Of a DNA stretch of 5,826 nt, positions 1-5,020 are shown piece after piece. The notes beneath the pieces are model-generated. The model saw nothing but the letters and a program-made list of their open reading frames with translations, was not told the DNA's origin and ran no database searches. How positions within the stretch are numbered: the first letter of the stretch is position 1; every line of letters starts with the position of its first letter. A program made the translations under genes and the position numbers. Source of the stretch: an uncultured Roseiflexaceae bacterium (GTDB lineage: Bacteria > Chloroflexota > Chloroflexia > Chloroflexales > Roseiflexaceae); NCBI GenBank assembly GCA_903932805.1, contig CAIZHO010000491.1, positions 1-5,826 of the forward strand, in the 5' to 3' direction.

Positions 1-60
1 ATTCCATTGGCAGAGAGTTTTAAAGTCATGAAGTTATATCATGAGGAACCTTCGTCATGA
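1..60 (+). CDS. 3' end of an upstream gene (partial, unidentified)
   Basis: The first reading frame is open from the window edge to TGA at 58-60, giving 19 residues that end ...HEEPSS. The other two + frames stop within the first 31 bases. The TGA shares ATGA with the start of the isomerase gene at 57, the classic overlap of translationally coupled genes. The isomerase Shine-Dalgarno (GAGGAA, 43-48) would then lie inside this gene, as is usual in such junctions. The tail is too short to assign a family. It could be chance, since a 60-base open frame is not rare, but the ATGA arrangement and the absence of any promoter-like sequence here favour a real upstream gene in the same operon. Confidence 0.5.
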   Translation: MPLAESFKVMKLYHEEPSS

Positions 61-620
61 CCGTCAGCTATCGTGCGCAGATCGCAGCGACCCAGCAGCT
101 CATGTCGGCAATGCTCACACATGCCGACGCAATCGAACGCATCGCCGTGCGTATCGCCGACGCGGTCCTTGGCCAGCATACCCTGTATACCTGCGGCAAC
201 GGTGGGAGCGCGGCAGATGCAGGCCATTTCGCCGAAGAATTGTCGGGGCGCTATCGCACCAATCGGCGCGCATTGCCGGCACTGTCACTGAGCATCGATG
301 CGCTTGCGATGAGTTGTATTGCCAACGATTTCGGCTACGATCAGGTGTTTGCACGGCAAATAGAGGCACACGGCAAGGCTGGTGATGTCCTCGTAGTCTT
401 TAGCACCAGCGGCAATTCGGTCAGTATCATCAATGCGTTGAGCACCGCACGTGCACGGGGAATGGTGACTATTGCACTCCTCGGCAAAGGAGGTGGTACG
501 GCCAAAGGCATGGCAGATGCCGAAATCATCGTGCCGTCGATGGATTCGGGCCGCACCCAAGAAATGCACATTCAAATTGTTCATTATATTTGCGAGGTCA
601 TCGAACAACGGTGTCTCTAA
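57..620 (+). CDS. gmhA: D-sedoheptulose 7-phosphate isomerase (GmhA-type, SIS domain)
   Basis: This 187-residue protein is the usual length for GmhA, the cytosolic enzyme that converts sedoheptulose 7-phosphate to D-glycero-D-manno-heptose 7-phosphate, the first step of ADP- or GDP-heptose synthesis. The SIS fold shows CGNGGS at residues 46-51 and STSGNS at 116-121, the phosphate-binding loops. The family's zinc and catalytic positions appear intact: His57 and Glu61 in GHFAEELSGRYR, then Gln168 and His176 in RTQEMHIQIVH. ANDFGY at 89-94 matches the GNDFGF region of the E. coli enzyme. The ATG at 57 is chosen for GAGGAA at 43-48 and the ATGA overlap with the preceding frame. Its last 10 bases overlap the following gene. 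The family includes related phosphosugar isomerases such as DiaA-like proteins, but the retained His and Glu residues favour an active isomerase. The isomerase family is near certain; the heptose substrate is inferred from the family. Confidence 0.9.
   Translation: MTVSYRAQIAATQQLMSAMLTHADAIERIAVRIADAVLGQHTLYTCGNGGSAADAGHFAEELSGRYRTNRRALPALSLSIDALAMSCIANDFGYDQVFARQIEAHGKAGDVLVVFSTSGNSVSIINALSTARARGMVTIALLGKGGGTAKGMADAEIIVPSMDSGRTQEMHIQIVHYICEVIEQRCL
594..613 (+). promoter_or_regulatory. Start region of the first binding-protein gene: GAGGT and GTG
   Basis: GAGGT at 594-598 lies 12 bases before GTG 611. The longer reading would begin at TTG 590, but that codon has no purine-rich site before it and would add seven residues ahead of the Tat motif. 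GTG 611 puts the twin arginines at residues 5-6, a normal place. The start therefore lies inside the isomerase gene, 10 bases before its end, so translation is probably coupled. The spacing is slightly long, so initiation by ribosomes finishing the isomerase is likely to matter. Confidence 0.55.
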
Positions 621-1804
621 CGCGTCGTGCATTCATCAGAACAACGCTCGGCGTAGCGGGTGCCGCGTTCACGAGCTGTAGCTTGCCGGCATTTAACGGG
701 CAAGCACCAGTCGTCATTGCACCACCAACGATGAGGGTTTGGACGACAAGTTATGTCATCGATGACGCACTAGCACGATGGCGTGGTGCACACCCGCGCG
801 TACCGGTTACGCGCAAAGTGGTCGCAGCAGCAGAGCTCAACCAATGGATCGCCGAGAGCATCCGCGGCGAACGGACAGCTCCTGATATCGTGATTGCAGA
901 CGCGACCACGATTGCGGCGTGGAACGTCAAACGCTATTGGCGTCAGTTGCAAAGTACGCCAGCAATCGAACAAGACCATGTACAAATCGGTCGCCAACAA
1001 TGCACCGATGCAACACAGTCACGATTCGCCATTCCACTTGCCGTTAATCCGCTGGGCGTCTGGTACGCACGAGCTGTATTGGGAAGTGTATTCCTCCAGC
1101 CTGACCCCGAACAAGTGTCTGCCGCATTTGGTCCAACCATGCAGTCTTTCGAATCGTTTCTCAACGAAGTAGCTCAATCTATTCCCATAGGTCCATTGCT
1201 CAGTAGCTTCGTCGATGATCTGCTGATACCGCAGCTTGAGCGTAGTTGCATGGTCGGTGACGTGCTGGATGCTGCGTGGGAACAACGTATTGTCGCTGCA
1301 GCTTCGGATGCGCAGCTCCAGCAATGGGCCGCACCAGAACGCCATTTTTCGGGGCGATGGTATCAACGTATCACACACGAACAAACAGGGATGATGATAG
1401 CTGGCAGGTGGATGCAGGCAGCACTGATGCGTGCAGTCGACGACTCACCCAGCACCTGGCGCCTCTGTGCACCAGCAGGTGGATTTATCGCCGGTCCGAG
1501 CCTTGTTGCAGCTGTCCCAGAGGTTTCAACACAGCCGGACTCGGCCATCGCACTCGCGACAGATTTCGCTACGGATGGTGAGCTCCAACTCCTCTTGACG
1601 GGAGCGAGCGGTTTGGTCCCGAGCTTACGGGCAGCACATTCCGTTGCTCCATTTGTGGGCAGTGACTCGTTTTGTGGTGGTCAGCAAATCGGCGCAACAT
1701 GGTGCACCGCTGCAGAATCGCTTGCTGCAGTCCCGTTCACCGCCGATGCGATTACACGACGGCTTGACCTCCAATCGCGACTCATTACATTGCTTACCAC
1801 GTAA
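611..1804 (+). CDS. Divergent extracellular solute-binding lipoprotein (SBP family 1-like), orphan
   Basis: This 397-residue protein starts at GTG 611. Its N-terminus reads TRRAFIR, a twin-arginine motif, then a hydrophobic stretch and a lipobox-like FTSC with Cys23 as the likely lipidated residue. This predicts Tat export and membrane anchoring. The mature part has the order of family 1 sugar-binding proteins: a first strand with WTTSYVIDDALARW (44-57), APDIVIAD (90-97), FAIPLAVNPLGVWY (139-152, the segment that in relatives reads 'P...G.WYR.D'), GMMIAGRW (260-267) and a C-terminal helical lobe. It is recognisably related in layout to the binding protein at 2545 but much diverged and shorter. 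It lacks the Trp-rich N-terminus, has many Ala, Gln and Ser residues and uses less biased codons, suggesting low expression. No permease follows; the next 740 bases are gene-free. It may serve a transporter encoded elsewhere or upstream, or act as a sensor. The family is fairly sure; the ligand is unknown. Confidence 0.8.
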   Translation: MSLTRRAFIRTTLGVAGAAFTSCSLPAFNGQAPVVIAPPTMRVWTTSYVIDDALARWRGAHPRVPVTRKVVAAAELNQWIAESIRGERTAPDIVIADATTIAAWNVKRYWRQLQSTPAIEQDHVQIGRQQCTDATQSRFAIPLAVNPLGVWYARAVLGSVFLQPDPEQVSAAFGPTMQSFESFLNEVAQSIPIGPLLSSFVDDLLIPQLERSCMVGDVLDAAWEQRIVAAASDAQLQQWAAPERHFSGRWYQRITHEQTGMMIAGRWMQAALMRAVDDSPSTWRLCAPAGGFIAGPSLVAAVPEVSTQPDSAIALATDFATDGELQLLLTGASGLVPSLRAAHSVAPFVGSDSFCGGQQIGATWCTAAESLAAVPFTADAITRRLDLQSRLITLLTT

Positions 1805-1947
1805 CTCATACACATCGTAGGTCCTGCAACTCCTATGCGGCACCGGCTTGCGTCACAGTGTAGTGAGAAAATACCTCTGCGGACATCCGCCCACAACACA
1901 CGCAGCCGCACTGCACTGCCGAAATCGCCCACGTTCATGCACAACCT

Positions 1948-1980
1948 ACAGGTGCTGGCACACACCATGCCAGCGTCTGT
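1948..1980. terminator. Hairpin downstream of the first operon (possible end signal)
   Basis: The arms ACAGGTGCTGGCA (1948-1960) and TGCCAGCGTCTGT (1968-1980) can form a 13-bp stem with two G-U pairs and a 7-nt loop. It starts about 140 bases after the stop of the first binding-protein gene. No U-tract follows, so it is not a classical intrinsic terminator. It could be a processing or 3'-end-protecting structure, or part of a factor-dependent end. The pairing is seen directly; the role is inferred. Confidence 0.4.
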
Positions 1981-2021
1981 CGTCATCGTACACGCGTGTC
2001 CATCAAACTAATAGAATGGTT

Positions 2022-2061
2022 GCGATGATGTCACCGTGTCTTGCATAATGCGCTTTTTTTT
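2022..2061 (+). terminator. Weak candidate intrinsic terminator with eight Ts
   Basis: GCG-ATGATG (2022-2030) can pair with CATAAT-g-CGC (2044-2053), with one bulge and one mismatch, and is followed directly by eight Ts (2054-2061). This is the only long T-run in the region and lies between the two transcription units, where a terminator for the upstream operon is expected. The stem is imperfect with a 13-nt loop, so stability is doubtful. The same T-run also forms part of the 9-bp inverted repeat 2049-2057/2076-2084, an alternative fold. Confidence 0.35.
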
Positions 2062-2124
2062 GTATTTTCAGCGGCAAAAGCGCACCACTCACGCACAATA
2101 ATCGAGGGATGAGCTGTTTGTCGT

Positions 2125-2143
2125 ATGTGCATTCAATGCACAT
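2125..2143. promoter_or_regulatory. Perfect 19-base palindrome, possible regulator-binding site
   Basis: ATGTGCATTCAATGCACAT has two perfect 9-base arms around a single central C. With no room for an RNA loop it resembles a DNA site for a dimeric regulator more than a transcript hairpin. It lies about 230 bases upstream of the -35 box of the transporter promoter, far for a simple repressor but possible for looping or an unseen promoter. I cannot assign a regulator family. The symmetry is seen directly; function is inferred. Confidence 0.45.
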
Positions 2144-2374
2144 TCTGCGACGCAACCTACCTGCGAGTGTCGCGCTACGAATAACCTGGTGCACAAGCAG
2201 CCAGGTGAATTTCTATGCGTGCTCCAGCATCAGTGACACTACGGTACAGGCGTTTGTTGATTCGATTACGAGGACACAAGAAAACGACACTCCGTACAAG
2301 AGTCATTAAATCTGTTTGCACACGAACGGAGAAATATGTCACTCGTACCAAGTATTCAGCACTAAATTGCATAT

Positions 2375-2402
2375 TTGACAAATGAAAATACTTCTCTATA
2401 AT
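2375..2402 (+). promoter_or_regulatory. Perfect-consensus sigma-70-type promoter of the transporter operon
   Basis: TTGACA at 2375-2380 and TATAAT at 2397-2402 both match the housekeeping consensus in all six positions, separated by 16 bases. Upstream sequence is moderately AT-rich. Transcription would begin near 2409, leaving a leader of about 135 nt before the ATG at 2545. The -35 box lies within a small dyad, ATTTG-A-CAAAT (2373-2383), which a regulator could use. Such a strong core promoter ahead of an uptake operon is usually kept in check by a repressor. Start-site mapping would settle the exact position. Confidence 0.85.
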
Positions 2403-2423
2403 CAACCTATCACCAACCTTGGA

Positions 2424-2433
2424 AGTATATACT
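2424..2433. promoter_or_regulatory. Palindrome just after the predicted start site, operator candidate
   Basis: AGTATATACT is a perfect 10-base palindrome some 15-25 bases downstream of the predicted transcription start, where repressors commonly bind. A second short dyad, CCAA-CC-TTGG (2413-2422), adjoins it. Neither has the central CG typical of LacI/GalR operators. Ten-base palindromes are not rare in AT-rich DNA, so confidence is low. Confidence 0.3.
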
Positions 2434-2481
2434 GTGCATCTGTGCGTCACTGGCTTCTTTTGTGGTGAAAATTCTATCGAA

Positions 2482-2519
2482 GGTACGGCCTATCCGTGCC
2501 GACAACTCATCTGAGTTGT
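2482..2519 (+). promoter_or_regulatory. Tandem hairpins in the leader of the receptor gene
   Basis: GGTACGG (2482-2488) pairs with CCGTGCC (2494-2500), seven pairs with one G-U and a 5-nt loop. One base later comes an 18-base perfect dyad, ACAACTCATCTGAGTTGT (2502-2519), which as RNA gives a 7-bp stem with a 4-nt loop. They sit back to back and end 10 bases before the Shine-Dalgarno. As RNA they could protect the 5' end or hold the ribosome site open; as DNA the second could be an operator. The pyrimidine-rich run after it is too poor in T for a clear terminator. Confidence 0.5.
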
Positions 2520-2529
2520 TTCTTCCAAT

Positions 2530-2537
2530 GGAGGAGG
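2530..2537 (+). promoter_or_regulatory. Very strong Shine-Dalgarno of the receptor gene
   Basis: GGAGGAGG ends 7 bases before ATG 2545, an ideal site that fixes this start over the ATG two codons later. The run TCTTCC (2521-2526) could pair with GGAGGA (2530-2535) across a 3-nt loop, with one G-U, partly masking the site. That fold is short and may simply be a by-product of the purine-rich sequence. Confidence 0.85.
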
Positions 2538-2544
2538 ATCCATC

Positions 2545-3897
2545 ATGGCGATGAATGACAAATCCCTTTCGCGTCGTCGGTTCCTGCGGCTTGCAGCCGC
2601 TGGCCTCGGTGCGGCAGGTGCAGCCGGCGTACTGGCTGCGTGTGGTGGCGCTGCAACGGGCGATGCGCCTGCTGCTGAAGCTCCTGCTGAAGGCAACAAG
2701 GTTGTCGTGGACTTGACGTTCTGGTGGTGGGATTCCAACGGACAAATCTGGGCTGACGAGTACAACAAGTTGAACCGTGGCGCCAAGGTTACCTTTGTGA
2801 ACACCCCATTTGCAGACTCACACGACAAGTTGCTGACGTCTTTCGCATCGGGTTCCGGTGCACCAGACATCGCATCACTCGAAATCGGTCGCGTCGGCGG
2901 TTTCACCGCCAAGGGCGGCTTGGCCGACCTCAAGGCTGCCCCATTCGATGGCGGCAAGTACGAGAAGGACATGGTCAAGTACAAGTGGACCCAAGGCTCC
3001 ACTGCTGACGGCCGCTTGGTTGCCATGCCATGGGACATCGGTCCTGCGGGCGTTTGGTACCGCGCCGACATCATGGAGAAGTTGGGCCTCCCAACCGAAC
3101 CTGAAGCCATCGAAGAGCTGATCTCGCACACCAAGGGCAAGACCTGGGAAGACTTCTTCGCACTTGCTCAGACCGTCAAAGAAAAAAGCGGTGGCAAGAT
3201 CAAGCTGGTCGCCGATGCAGGCACCGACGTCTATGGTGGTGCACTCCGCCAAGGCGGCGAAGGCTACTTCGACAACATGAAGGTGTTGATCGAAGAAAAG
3301 GCAACCCGCCCAGCCCAACTGGCTGCAGACTTCCGCAAGCAAGAACTCGACGCCAACATCGGTTGGTGGGGTGCTGACTGGGCCGCAGGCGTCAAGAACG
3401 ACGCTTTCGCAGCCATGGTCATTGCATGCTGGATGCAGGGTGGTCTGACCAAGGACCAGCCACAGACCATCGGTAAGTGGCGTGTTGTGCCGGCTCCAGA
3501 AGCCAGCTACAACTGGGGTGGCTCGTTCTGTGCCATTCCTGAGCAGGGCAAGAACATCGAAATGGCATGGGACTTCGTGCAGTGGGCCTGCTGTTCCGCA
3601 GAAGGTCAGAACGCAATGTTCAAGCCAACCGGTGTGTTCCCAGCCTACAAACCAGCATGGGCAGATCCGTTGTACGACCAGCCACAGGACTTCTTCGGTG
3701 GACAGCGCACGTTCCGCGTTTGGGGCGACATCGCCGACAACGTGGCTTCGATCTCGCGCAGCCCATACGACCTGCAGGCAGACGACATCGTCAATGCCGA
3801 AATTGCGAAAGTGCTCGTCGAAGGCAAGGACCCAGTCCAAGCCATGAAGGATGCAGAAGCCGCAGCCCTCAAGGCAATCGAAGGCGCAACCCCGTAA
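2545..3897 (+). CDS. Carbohydrate ABC transporter substrate-binding lipoprotein (CUT1 type)
   Basis: This 450-residue protein is the receptor of the importer. It begins with a Tat motif, SRRRFLRL (9-16), a hydrophobic Ala/Gly-rich segment and the lipobox LAAC with Cys33 as the lipid anchor. An Ala/Glu/Pro linker (36-50) tethers the domain. The mature part follows family 1 order: LTFWWWDSNG (57-66), SGAPDIASLEIG (104-115), VAMPWDIGPAGVWYRADIMEKLGL as segment 159-182, AAMVIACWMQGG (289-300), GGSFCAIPEQG (325-335) and AWDFVQW (341-347). The many Trp and Tyr residues suit sugar stacking. Length is normal. Lysine is AAG in about 26 of 31 cases, unlike the AAA-rich permease after it, a pattern of high expression that fits the perfect promoter and Shine-Dalgarno. 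It is followed by a hairpin and two permeases. The class is near certain; the ligand, an oligosaccharide or polyol derivative, cannot be read from sequence. Confidence 0.93.
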   Translation: MAMNDKSLSRRRFLRLAAAGLGAAGAAGVLAACGGAATGDAPAAEAPAEGNKVVVDLTFWWWDSNGQIWADEYNKLNRGAKVTFVNTPFADSHDKLLTSFASGSGAPDIASLEIGRVGGFTAKGGLADLKAAPFDGGKYEKDMVKYKWTQGSTADGRLVAMPWDIGPAGVWYRADIMEKLGLPTEPEAIEELISHTKGKTWEDFFALAQTVKEKSGGKIKLVADAGTDVYGGALRQGGEGYFDNMKVLIEEKATRPAQLAADFRKQELDANIGWWGADWAAGVKNDAFAAMVIACWMQGGLTKDQPQTIGKWRVVPAPEASYNWGGSFCAIPEQGKNIEMAWDFVQWACCSAEGQNAMFKPTGVFPAYKPAWADPLYDQPQDFFGGQRTFRVWGDIADNVASISRSPYDLQADDIVNAEIAKVLVEGKDPVQAMKDAEAAALKAIEGATP

Positions 3898-3912
3898 TCT
3901 CCGTCTCACCTC

Positions 3913-3943
3913 CGCCGGAGTGGTATGTAATGCCACTCCGGCG
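3913..3943 (+). promoter_or_regulatory. Strong intergenic hairpin between receptor and permease genes
   Basis: CGCCGGAGTGG (3913-3923) pairs perfectly with CCACTCCGGCG (3933-3943); one G-U and one A-U pair extend this to 13 bp around the loop TGTAA. It starts 15 bases after the receptor stop. No T-run follows, so transcripts probably read through, at least partly. In maltose-type operons hairpins in this position protect the receptor mRNA from 3' decay and lower permease output. The structure is clear; the role is by analogy. Confidence 0.75.
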
Positions 3944-3981
3944 TGTCATTCGCTGAAACCCTTACAACATGCGAGGTGCAC

Positions 3982-5019
3982 ATGGCTTCTTCGTCATTCT
4001 CTTTGGCGGAACGTACGGCGCAGGACCGACGCACACGTCAAAAGGAAGCAAAACGCAATGCGTGGGCATACGTATTCGTAAGCCCGTTCTATTTGCTCTA
4101 CGCTATCTTTGGCTTTTTCCCCTTGGTGTATGGCCTTTGGCTTTCACTCCACACATGGGACGGCATTTCGCCGATGGTATGGGTAGGCTTTAACAACTAC
4201 ATCAAATTGGTGACGGTGGACGAACTCTGGTGGAAGGCAATCTATAACACCATCTGGTTGTTTGTGGTTGCGACTATCCCACAATTGACCCTCGCACTCG
4301 GTTTGGCATTTATCATCAACAGCGGGTATGTTCGATTTAAAGATTTTTTTCGGGCAGCCTATTTTATGCCATTTGTCGCATCAGCTGTTGCTGTAGGTAT
4401 TCTGTTTACGTCTTTGTTCGGCAACCAATATGGCATGATCAACTTTGCCCTCACTGCACTCGGGTTAAACCAATTTCTTACTGCCCCAACGGGTGAATGT
4501 TACAAATGGGCCTTCGAAAGTAACAACATGGGTTGTGTCATCAACTGGCTCCAGTCAGCGATGTGGCTCAAACCATCGATTGCGCTCATCATAATCTGGC
4601 AATGGACCGGCTATTCAATGATTATATTCCTTGCCGGGTTGCAATCCATTAATCTTGAACTTTATGAGGCTGCACGTGTAGACGGTGCAACCACATGGGA
4701 CATTTTTCTCAAAATCACAATGCCGTTGTTGCAAGGCGTGATTCTCTTCCAAGTCGTTACTTCGATCATTGGCGCGATGCAAAACTTCGACATCCCTGTC
4801 ATGCTCGCAGGTGGTACACAATCATCGTCACCAGGCGGCACCGATCAGTCCGGGCTCACCGCCATGATGCAACTCTACTGGTCAGCATTTAAATACAACA
4901 CAGGGTCGAAAAGCGGGTTCGGCTATGCCTCGGCAATGTCATTCATCTTGTTTATCATCATCGTGGTCTTTTCGTTCACATACAACCGTGCCAACGGTCA
5001 GAACCAGACGGAGAACTAA
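3982..5019 (+). CDS. Carbohydrate ABC transporter permease, MalF/UgpA-like
   Basis: This 345-residue inner-membrane protein is one half of the transport channel. Membrane segments are apparent at about 30-55, 90-112, 125-146, 198-220, 250-270 and 317-335, the six-helix pattern of CUT1 permeases. The coupling loop that docks on the ATPase is present as EAARVDGATTWDIF (229-242) followed by KITMPLL. The N-terminus is charged and cytoplasmic. The ATG at 3982 is chosen because GAGGTG (3973-3978) precedes it; a GTG at 3943 would begin on the last base of the intergenic hairpin and has no ribosome site. The loop between helices 3 and 4 is expanded (about 147-197) and carries Cys173 and Cys185, predicted outside the membrane. 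Its stop is one base before the next gene, so the two permeases are coupled and made in similar amounts. Confidence 0.92.
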   Translation: MASSSFSLAERTAQDRRTRQKEAKRNAWAYVFVSPFYLLYAIFGFFPLVYGLWLSLHTWDGISPMVWVGFNNYIKLVTVDELWWKAIYNTIWLFVVATIPQLTLALGLAFIINSGYVRFKDFFRAAYFMPFVASAVAVGILFTSLFGNQYGMINFALTALGLNQFLTAPTGECYKWAFESNNMGCVINWLQSAMWLKPSIALIIIWQWTGYSMIIFLAGLQSINLELYEAARVDGATTWDIFLKITMPLLQGVILFQVVTSIIGAMQNFDIPVMLAGGTQSSSPGGTDQSGLTAMMQLYWSAFKYNTGSKSGFGYASAMSFILFIIIVVFSFTYNRANGQNQTEN

Positions 5020-5020
5020 G

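Larger units (their letters stand above)
1805..2544. other. Long gene-free region between two transcription units
   Basis: About 740 bases hold no convincing gene. The short open frames here (longest roughly 60-90 codons on either strand) have no good Shine-Dalgarno and Cys-, Arg- and His-rich translations typical of random frames. The region becomes more AT-rich from about 2040 on. Besides the sites listed separately, I see a perfect 10-base palindrome ACACGCGTGT (1990-1999), a short dyad GCGGA-CA-TCCGC (1879-1890), a 9-bp inverted repeat TGCGCTTTT (2049-2057) with AAAAGCGCA (2076-2084), and ACCTGG (2184-2189) with CCAGGT (2201-2206). No tRNA, rRNA, insertion sequence or CRISPR repeat is evident. 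A small RNA or peptide cannot be excluded. Confidence 0.7.

Noticed and set aside
590..610. TTG at 590 as start of the first binding-protein gene
   Set aside because: No Shine-Dalgarno before it, and it only adds seven residues ahead of a well-placed Tat motif; GTG 611 fits better.
2020..2049. TTGCGA (2020-2025) and CATAAT (2044-2049) as a second promoter
   Set aside because: 18-base spacer and mismatches in both boxes, and it overlaps the candidate terminator and T-run; no gene follows closely.
2250..2275. TTGATTCGATTAC resembling a tRNA T-loop
   Set aside because: The bases on both sides do not form a T-stem, and no acceptor or anticodon arms can be found around it.
1848..2309. Two + strand open frames of 66 codons (1848-2048 and 2109-2309)
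   Set aside because: No convincing ribosome sites, random-looking composition, and they run through the dyads and T-run; no family resemblance seen.
1805..2544. Remnant of a mobile element or CRISPR array in the gene-free region
   Set aside because: No regular repeats with spacers, no terminal inverted repeats with target duplications, and no transposase-like reading frame.
2490..3140. 216-codon minus-strand open frame over the receptor start and promoter leader
   Set aside because: Low-complexity Ala/Pro/Ser translation mirrors the signal peptide and linker of the receptor; no start signals.
2875..3936. Long open frame on the minus strand opposite the receptor gene (353 codons)
   Set aside because: Its translation is Cys-, Trp- and His-rich without recognisable domains, and it exists because the receptor's biased codons avoid stops in the opposite strand.
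3943..3981. GTG at 3943 as start of the first permease
   Set aside because: It begins on the final base of the strong hairpin, lacks a ribosome site, and ATG 3982 has GAGGTG just upstream.
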